Shown here piece after piece: positions 56,591 through 64,000 of a stretch of DNA of 64,000 bases. This stretch comes from Hydractinia symbiolongicarpus (lineage: Eukaryota > Cnidaria > Hydrozoa > Anthoathecata > Hydractiniidae), in NCBI RefSeq assembly GCF_029227915.1, contig NC_079879.1, positions 21,096,501-21,160,500 of the forward strand. The letters are read 5' to 3'. Every line of letters starts with the position of its first letter. The first letter of the stretch is position 1. The translations under genes were made by a program, and so were the position numbers. The notes under the pieces were generated by a model. It was not told the DNA's origin and did not search any database. It was given only the letters and a program-made list of their open reading frames with translations.

Positions 56591-59500
56591 ATGATATCTC
56601 AAAGCCCTATAGGTGTAAAGATAACACCTCCTATTGTTGAATTTATTGATGCTGAATCGGGAATTGTTCACCAAATGAAAATAGATGTCCAGAATCTTAG
56701 CAAGACATCAAAACATATTAGATTTTTAGCTCCAGCGACAAACGTGAGTACTACGGTTAGCTTTACGATATGGTTATAGATAGTAGTTTGCTACATTTAT
56801 TACCAAAAAATACTTTAGAATACGTACAAAATTATGATTTGAAATAAAAACTTGGAGCAATTTTAGAATAGAATACCATTGCAGTTTTAACCAAATTTCG
56901 CAAACAACAACCCCTAACAAGCCAGCCAAGGATTAAACCTATCCACCGTATAGCCAACGTACAAATGCAGTCAACAAGGAAACATAGCTAACAAGCTGAC
57001 AATCCAACAATTCATAAAACCACTGAACTACGAAGAGACATAACAAAAACGAGCCCACATATTTAACAAGCCAACTCAGGCAACGACGAATATCCCCTAG
57101 GGTACTAAGAAAGAACATCAAAACAATGTTTGTAGACTAAGAAACAGGGTTCAAAGGTTGGTGTGCCAAAATAATATTTTGGATTTTAACTAGTTTGATT
57201 TTTGGTTGATTTTTCAATTGCAGTGTTGCTGATTGACTAGTCTTTTCTTGCATTTTAATTTTTGCGATGGTATTCTATAGTTTAGCCAAAAACTGCAATG
57301 CAGATACACATCTATTATATACTTATAATTTTTTGTCTATATTTAGCTATCACACCTTTTGTTAGAGTAAAACACCCAAAACCAGATCAGGGCACAAAAT
57401 ACAGCATATGTTTGTAACAAAATGATTTTGAAACGGATGAACAAACATGGTGTAATATGTAACGAACATAAAACACACAAGTTCTTCAAAATTTTCCTTT
57501 AATAATAACGAAACACCTTTTTTGAACTCGATCCTCATCAGAATTAAAAATATGAACCCTCAGCTTTAAACGAGCCTAACTTTAACAGTTGCTAAGTCCA
57601 AAAGCTGTCAATTTTGAAAAGGCCTAAGTCTGCTATGTTAGTGCATTGGCTCGTTGTGTATGTGTGCGTTACCTCTTTGGCTATGTTGAATACAGTGTGG
57701 ATGTGATTGCTTGAAAATGGGTGTGTGAACACCGAAACATCACATTTTTTGTTGTTGTTGTCAATTTACTATGGCAGCGGTTCTTTATCATCTTACAGGG
57801 TGGATTGTTTGCATTCATGATGATATTCAAAAGTTGCTTGACTTACTCCAATTACCTAGACTCATGTTCTTGAGATTCACTTTTCACCTTTTGTTTAACA
57901 ATTACCCTATACTGTCACTTTTTTCAGCTAAAAGTCGTTAATAATTATCAAAAAATAAAAATAATCCAGGGTATAGGTCCTTATAATTAGTATTTGATCA
58001 TGGTCTTTTTCTCACCTGCAATAGGTCCAAAATAATGGTAATATTTCGTTTGATTGTTTACTATAGATCTTAATTGACAACTAAAAGACCCATCTATTCA
58101 TGAAACACCTAAATAAAAATCCATGAATAAGGATAAAACAAGGCTGAATTTCAAAGGTTGTATTTTTAATTACTAGTCGATAAGGTCTGTGGAAAATCCA
58201 CTTTGGCAAAACGACAATAGAAAAGATCCATCATATTATAATGACATCAGCAGTAATCCATTGCTGACGTCATCAAAAAAATTGATGACGTCAGCAATGG
58301 ATCTTTAAAATTTTTTTCAAAGTTGTCTCACAGTTACTTCAATTGTTTAGAGATTAAAACTGTGATCAAAATAATACATATAATCATGTGCTTTTGACAA
58401 ACAGTTAGGGATATTGGGTTTAAAGCATTTCGCTGACATCAGTAAAGACTCACCAATGTACTCAATTTTTTTGAAATTTGATTCACGGTTACTTCTGTTG
58501 TATATATAAAGCTTTAAACACTGATCATGAAAATTATTTGATTATGTTCTTTTGATGAACTCTTATAAGATATAAGGGTTTAAATTTTTTTGGATCGCGT
58601 TATTGACACATTGATTCCAAAATCAGGCTAACTTTAAAAAAAAGGCTTGGCATTAGTCTCGGATGGTCTCTAGTTACCCATGTGGAGAATGATGTCAATT
58701 GTTCCCACCTGTTTCTAAGTTATTTAGCCTTAAACATGAAGTGCAATGCAATGGCTTCAATGGTCATATTTCAGTTAATTGACGTCAAACTAATGTATTA
58801 ACAGCAACAAAGTGATAATTTATTGGGAAAAAAATTAGACATGAAAAATCCACCTTGTAAGAGTCACAGACAGATATATGGAAGTTTCATATCTATATGA
58901 TAATACAGAGCTTCTGTCTGTCTGTGTGTGTCTTTTACAAAGACGATATTTTTTACCACCCGAATGCATGAGTTTTTAGAGGTTTTTTTTGTTGCATTTG
59001 TCTAACAACCGTTAGAAACTATGTGATACAAAATAAGCAGTATGATTCGCTCAAATACGTACTTTCGAACAGGACGGCATTCAAATAGAAAGTTCCCTTG
59101 GCGTAAAAACAAACAAACATAATTTCTCGACTAAAGAAGCGGATGAAAAATGTCTTATTTTTGACGATCCCTTTGTCATAAAAAAGTCCAGATAGTAAAA
59201 GCAAGAAAAGTCAAAGCGGAAAAGTAGAGTGAAGTTAAAAAGAGTAATAAAAGGTTAGAAGTAGAAGTAGAAGAGTGAAGTTAGAAGCTATGGAAGTAGA
59301 AGTTGAGGGCAAGAGTTTGAAGCGGGTTAAAATTCAGAAAAAGTAAGAACTTTAATATTTTTTAGACGTGCAGTTTTTTTGTAAGCTAGAGCTATGCTTT
59401 AAATTGTCAAGCAGACTTGCATACCCATAAAAAACCACTTATCAAATTCTTAAATTTTAAAAAGCTAGCATATTTTTTAAATTTTTTTCTGCATAATTAA

Positions 59501-62500
59501 TTGTGCGTAACTAATGTTTTTGCTAAAACTCAAAATGCTACACTAAGCTTGTTGTTAGCTAAACAAATTTGCTTTTCAAATGGAAAACTCTGGTTTGTTG
59601 AACTTATCCTATAATTGTAACAGTCAAATTCTGCTTTATCAGATAAATTATAATCTTAATTTATATAGCCATAGGTAGCTACTATCTCTTTAAATGTGTT
59701 TAACTAAGCATAAATAGCTAGCTAAGTCTCCTCAGTTTAACTATATTTAACTGGCTGTCTTAGCTAACCTATGAGTTATTTTGTTATTCCTCTTATTAAG
59801 CTATCTTCGCTACCTTAGTAGTCTTACTTAGGGATCTGTTTAAGCATTAATATAGAAGATGATGCTAACAAGCCACAAGACTCACTGAAATTTTTAGGAT
59901 TCGTGCGCAAACATTTTTATGCTCATTGAGTGTATTTTTCTCACATTTTGTATAAACTTTCATGGAAGGAGGCTACATGCAATATCATGTGTAAGTGTGT
60001 GTGTTAGATAGATAGATAGATAGATGTGCATATTTTACATGGCTAGCCTCACAAATATCGAGGGATATACCCTGTCTATTATTTCCAGGAGGGGCCATGG
60101 CTTAGATGGAGAGTCCTAGAGTATTTAATGCTCATCTTGAGCTACGCAGACCCAATTAGTAGGGCCCACGCTCTACTAGACAACTCCGGGCAACATCCAA
60201 CGGCCCACACAGTGTGCCATCATCCCAATTTCCCTCACATGGCTTGGGTTAACCCGGGGCTATGGTAACATTCACTCACCCATGTTGAATCGCCGTCAAG
60301 AGGAATCGAACCCCGGCCTCCCGCACAGAGTACGAAAGCTATAACCACTAATCTACGGCGCCACAAAGTTAAGTTTCCTTATTTTTATTTTTTTGTTTTT
60401 GACATTTCCTGTTAAATGTATTGTAACTGTTAAGTGTATTGTGGTGATCCTGCATGCAAAATACCAATATGATTGGTTTTTTGTAAATTCTAAACATTTT
60501 TGGGGAAAAATTGTGGCACCGTAGATTAGTGGTTATAGCTTTCGTGCTCTGTGCGGGAGACCAGGGTTCAATTCCTCATGAAGGCGATTTAACATGGGCG
60601 AGTGAATAACCCAAGCCAAGTGAGGGAAATTGGGGAGATTGCACACTGTGTGAGCCTTTGGATGTTGCCAGGAGTTGTCTAGTAGAGCGCAGTCCCTAAT
60701 TGGGTCTGCGTAGCTCAAAATGAGCATTAAATACTCTAGGACTCTCCATATAAGCCATGGCCCCTCCTGGAAATAATAGACAGGGTATATCCCTCGATAT
60801 TTGTGAGGCTAGCCATGTAAAATATGCACATCTATTTATTTGTGAGGCTAGCCATGTAAAATATGCACATCTATTTATCTTGGGTTAAAGTTTTGCAGGT
60901 GAGGGTGGTATGGTAGTCCATTTATATTGTTCGTGTTGCAAACTGCAGTTATATAATTTTGTGTAAACTGTTGTAGAAATGGACATGTACTGCAATATGC
61001 AAATGCAATGTACTGAAAAACATGTTTTTTTGTAGAAATATACTTTACTGTAAGCTGTTGTGTAAGCTGTTTTTTTTTTAATATTTTGTATATTCAATTT
61101 TTTGTTGGAGAGAACTGTATATGTATTTGCTGAAAGAAAATTCCACGGTTTCACGTTTTTGTTTTTGTTGAGAATTTTACAATATTGCCAAAGGAGAACA
61201 ATTTGCAAGGAGTAAATTCAAAATCAACAAGAATCAGTTCTTTTAACATTATTTTCAAAACCAAGTTCAATTGATTTTCGGGGGAATAAATATTTTAATA
61301 TATGTTATGACTGAAGCTGTTTTTCGTTTTTTTATATTTTATGTTCAACTTTTGTAAGGAAGCACCATATGCGAAAATATAATAGTAAAAAAAAATTATA
61401 CAATAAGATTTTACGCCTTTGAAGTTGCATTTTTTATATTTTGTATAAAAAATTATTGGTTGAGGACTGTATGCAAACTGAAATGACCGACTTTTGTGTA
61501 AGATTTTATCGGCAAAAACAATATACAACATGCCGAATGAACTGATTTTTTGTTGATTTTGATTTGATTCTCTAAAACAGTTTTGTTTTACTTACATTTT
61601 GTGTAAACTTTTGTGAGGAAATTAATCTTTGTTGATTTAAAACTAACTCCTGGCTCACCGCGTTTTTGACATTTCAGTTTAAAATGTTTTGTAAAGGGCA
61701 GTATGGATCATCATACCAAAACACAATTAATTTTGTGTTGTTAACTGGTTGATTTTTACATTTTGTGTATATTTTGTTGGAGAGAATGGTATGCAACTGA
61801 AATGACTGATTTTTCTAGATTTAAATTTGATGTTTTCCAAACTATGGCTTTTTGATATTTTTGTATAAGCCTTAAGTGGTAAGACAATATTTAAAATGTG
61901 TAAAGAACTTATTTTTGTTGATTGCAGGCCTTCTATTTGACATTTCAGATTAAAATACTGAGGGTTTTCAACACAATCACTTATAAAATGTACATAATTA
62001 TTTGAGATACGTTATTTCTGACATTGTTATTATCTGTGTTGTGACTGTCGTTGTTGTAACTGCCAATGTTATTACTGTTGGTTTTGTGAGTATTGGTGTT
62101 GTGAGTGTCGATGTTGTGACTGTCATTGTTGTATATAACTTTTTGCGAAGGATTTAATGGGATTTGAAATTTGACATTTTATGTAAAATTTTAAGAACAT
62201 CTTGCAAACAAACTTTTTTGACATTTTCAGATTCATTTTTTTGGTGTCAAGTGCATTTTTCCACGGGCTTTACCGACTAGTTATTATATAGATAAGAATA
62301 AAAATTGGTACAAATCGGACTAAAGAAAGCTTGAAAACCTAAAACAGCCAGTCTTTGGTTGGAATCTACTGGTACTTTGTGAAATAATAAATTTGCTTGG
62401 TAAAACAATGAAATTGAGATATAGTTTAACGCTCTTTAAAAAAAAATATTCCATGTTGCCATTGGCCCAGCCATTACAAACACACAGACTCAGCATACTT

Positions 62501-64000
62501 ACTATAACAGATATACCCAAAGGTTTAATATTTTTTATGTACAAGTATATCTAGGATTTCTGTTGCAATTATGTGTAAATTTTGTACGCATTTACACACT
62601 TAAGCCATTTATTTCACAAATTTTTTTGTTAACATGGTAACATCTTCATATAGCATAAAAGTAATAATGAGAAAACAGAACCTTCAAAACATTCAAACAA
62701 ACAACATAGTTTCCAACACAGAACATAACTCTTAATTGAGCATAATATGCAGAGCCCCTACTGGCAGTGTAAAACAAAAAATATCAGAAGCTTTTTACTT
62801 TATCATCGTTTAACAACCAAAAGGATACAGAAAGATTAAATTTATTTAGCTATGGTGTGATGTGACTCTTTTAATCTATAGGTTTATTATTTGTCGTTGC
62901 TTTATTGTGCTCTAGAGCCAGATTTTTTCTTGCATTCAGTTTTATGTCAATAATTGCTGTATTTTAAATGTGTATGTAAGTTAATAATTTTAAATTTTTG
63001 AATATCACCTAAAGATGTACTGTGTTACCATATAAAGCATTGTTAAATACAAAAAAAAATTATAATATATTTTTTTAATTATTGTTTACCTAAATTTTTA
63101 AACAATAACAGATATCATCTTCTCTGTGCATAACTAAAAACCACCTGGGCCAAAATAGAACCAATTTCCTAAAGTTTTTTTAGAATTTTTTTTATTTTTA
63201 TTACAAGCCCTGATGAAAGCTTGGAAATTCGCAAGATTTAAGCACTCAATTACATGCCAAGTTACAGGTCTGCCACTCATAGTGCTGTTCACACTTTATG
63301 GCCCCCAGTGCTAATAGGGTGAATGTTTATATAATAAACCATTTAGAAAATAAAACAGACTTTCCTTCACACACGTTGCTTTAGAACTGATGCTGGCTGA
63401 AGTGCATTTAAAAATTTATATTTCAAATTTTTAAAGAACAGTTTTAAGTAGGTTAGTAATGCATAGTTTTCTGTTGCATTATACAAAGTTCTGTATTTAT
63501 TTATAGAAGTTCCGACTTCAATGCAAGGAGGTTGAAAAAACCATTGCTCCTGGGTTAGATGTGTCAGCTCTTGTGGAGTACTACAATAATAAAGATGAAG
63601 ACTGTCAGGATTGTATTGTTTTTATGATAGACGACAAATTTGTAGAGGTGCCATTATTTTCGTAGGTGGATTTGTAGTCAAATAATTTTTTTTTAACATT
63701 ACCTTAATGTCATTGTTATTTTTTATATAAATTTGAGACCTTTGTCAATGAAGAGATTAACATTTAAGAGAATTTAAAATACATTTAATAAGAAGGACAA
63801 GATAATCATTAAAAATATAAAATAAATTTCTGTAATTTTTTTTAGGTATGCTCCAAAATCTACTCTAATAATCAGTGGCTCTGTTGACTTTGGTACAACT
63901 GTTGCGGATGGTCAACTCTTTACAAAGGAAATTTCTATATTGAACCATGGGCTGAAATGTGGTGATTATAAAATTTTTCTCAAAAAGGAATTTCCATTTC
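56591..64000 (+). CDS. CFAP47: CFAP47-like ciliary protein, N-terminal exons (partial)
   Basis: Exon 1 is 56591-56743 (donor AAC/GTGAGT, phase 0), exon 2 is 63507-63661 (acceptor TTTATAG/AAG, donor TC/GTAGGT, phase 2), and exon 3 runs from 63846 (acceptor TTTTTTTTAG/G) past the window end. The joined protein reads ITPPIVEFIDAESGIVHQMK, then VQNLSKTSKHIRFLAP, then IAPGLDVSALVEYYN, IDDKFVEVPLFS, and VDFGTTVADGQLFTKEISIL with NHG. These are MSP/ASH-type beta domains as found in HYDIN-related proteins. The order matches the N-terminus of CFAP47 (CXorf22), a sperm-tail and ciliary axoneme protein. Other ASH-repeat proteins (HYDIN, CFAP65) are alternatives. Confidence 0.72.
58257..58301. repeat. 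Perfect 20-bp inverted repeat with TGACGTCA
   Basis: TCCATTGCTGACGTCATCAA (58257-58276), loop AAAAA, then the exact reverse complement (58282-58301). It lies in a block related to the HINE-like DNA at 28.1-28.4 kb. Confidence 0.85.
58890..58950 (+). mobile_element. HINE-like 5' start
   Basis: ATGATAATACAGAGCTTCTGTCTGTCTGTGTGTG resembles the start of the 27.57-kb element (spacing and CTGT array). DNA just upstream (58660-58760) is the reverse of blocks seen at 27857-27930. Relation to the end at 62258 is unproven. Confidence 0.4.
60005..60363 (-). mobile_element. tRNA-derived SINE, full length, minus strand
   Basis: Reading from 60363 leftwards: a tRNA-like head GGCGCCGTAGATTAGTGGTT, then TATAGC (A box TAGTGGTTA), a B box GGTTCGATTCC (60304-60314), the shared body CATTAAATACTCTAGGACTC, and a (TCTA)n tail (60006-60025). 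The head is most like tRNA genes carrying TAGTGGTTA, such as tRNA-Glu, but it is not a folding tRNA gene here. Confidence 0.85.
60513..60880 (+). mobile_element. tRNA-derived SINE, full length, plus strand
   Basis: Head GGCACCGTAGATTAGTGGTT, B box GGTTCAATTCC (one change from consensus), body and tail as in the other copies. The last 40 bp (GTGAGGCTAGCCATGTAAAA to CATCTATTTAT) is present twice in tandem. It faces the minus-strand copy across a 150-bp spacer. Confidence 0.85.
60881..62257. other. CFAP47 intron 1, TTTTG-rich part
   Basis: Repeated sentence-like blocks of the form GACATTT..GATTTAAA..TTTTGTGTAAACTTTTGT recur about every 150-200 bp from 60950 to 62220, suggesting an eroded tandem repeat. 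A GTTGTGACTGTC(A/G)TTGTTG run lies at 62030-62135. No gene recognised. Confidence 0.4.
62258..62293 (+). mobile_element. HINE/Helitron-like 3' terminus
   Basis: CCACGGGCTTTACCGACTAG followed by TTATTATATAGATA. The counterpart at 28048-28074 reads CATGGGCCTTATTGACTAGTC and TATATATTA. Confidence 0.4.
62294..63506. other. CFAP47 intron 1, distal part
   Basis: AT-rich intron sequence leading to the exon 2 acceptor; no repeat or gene recognised. Confidence 0.4.

Noticed and set aside
60303-60363. tRNA gene suggested by A and B boxes
   Set aside because: The cloverleaf is not maintained and the sequence continues into the shared SINE body; it is a SINE head.

Overview
This is eukaryotic nuclear DNA: AT-rich, with GT-AG introns, sparse genes and many dispersed repeats (tRNA-derived SINEs, non-LTR retrotransposon tails, several MITE families, piggyBac and Merlin/IS1595-type DNA transposons). 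The gene set (a MOS oocyte kinase, TMEM241, CLPTM1, ZNF511, SAC3D1 and a CFAP47-like axonemal gene) points to an early-branching animal. My best guess is a cnidarian, probably a hydrozoan; that is an inference from gene content and repeats, not something the sequence proves.

Layout. 0.3-3.0 kb: two minus-strand single-exon genes, ZNF511 and TMEM241. 4.5-9.6 kb: a 5.0-kb DNA transposon bounded by terminal inverted repeats (TIRs) and an apparent target-site duplication. It carries a decayed IS1595/ISXO2 (Merlin-like) transposase and a separate intron-containing gene with a DUF3987-type P-loop ATPase. I consider this pairing the most interesting object in the window. 9.6-19 kb: gene-free repeat terrain (nested MITEs, a 944-bp foldback element, a LINE tail, a SINE). 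19.1-20.8 kb: a small gene of unknown function followed closely by a class A GPCR. 21.7-35.6 kb: a diverged segmental duplication. The left copy has an acetyltransferase, a KCTD gene and a broken SAC3D1 first exon; the right copy has a second acetyltransferase, a broken KCTD and the apparently working two-exon SAC3D1. A piggyBac relic interrupts the left copy, and HINE-like repeats lie between the copies. 35.6-43.9 kb: no recognised gene, with a 136-bp tandem repeat and one member of a 365-bp direct repeat pair whose partner lies beyond MOS. 43.9-45.5 kb: MOS, two exons. 49.3-51.1 kb: single-exon CLPTM1, minus strand. 51.2-55.1 kb: eight copies of a short hairpin repeat plus a LINE tail. 55.6-56.3 kb: a TTAA-flanked MITE. 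56.6 kb to the end: the first three exons of a CFAP47-like gene, whose 6.8-kb first intron holds an inverted SINE pair.

The host genes serve unrelated functions (nucleotide-sugar transport, RNA-related, meiotic kinase, ER membrane, cilium) and do not form a pathway. The shared story here is transposon activity and local duplication. Coordinates of repeat edges are by eye and may be off by several bases; splice sites were chosen by GT-AG consensus, reading phase and fit to the protein family.
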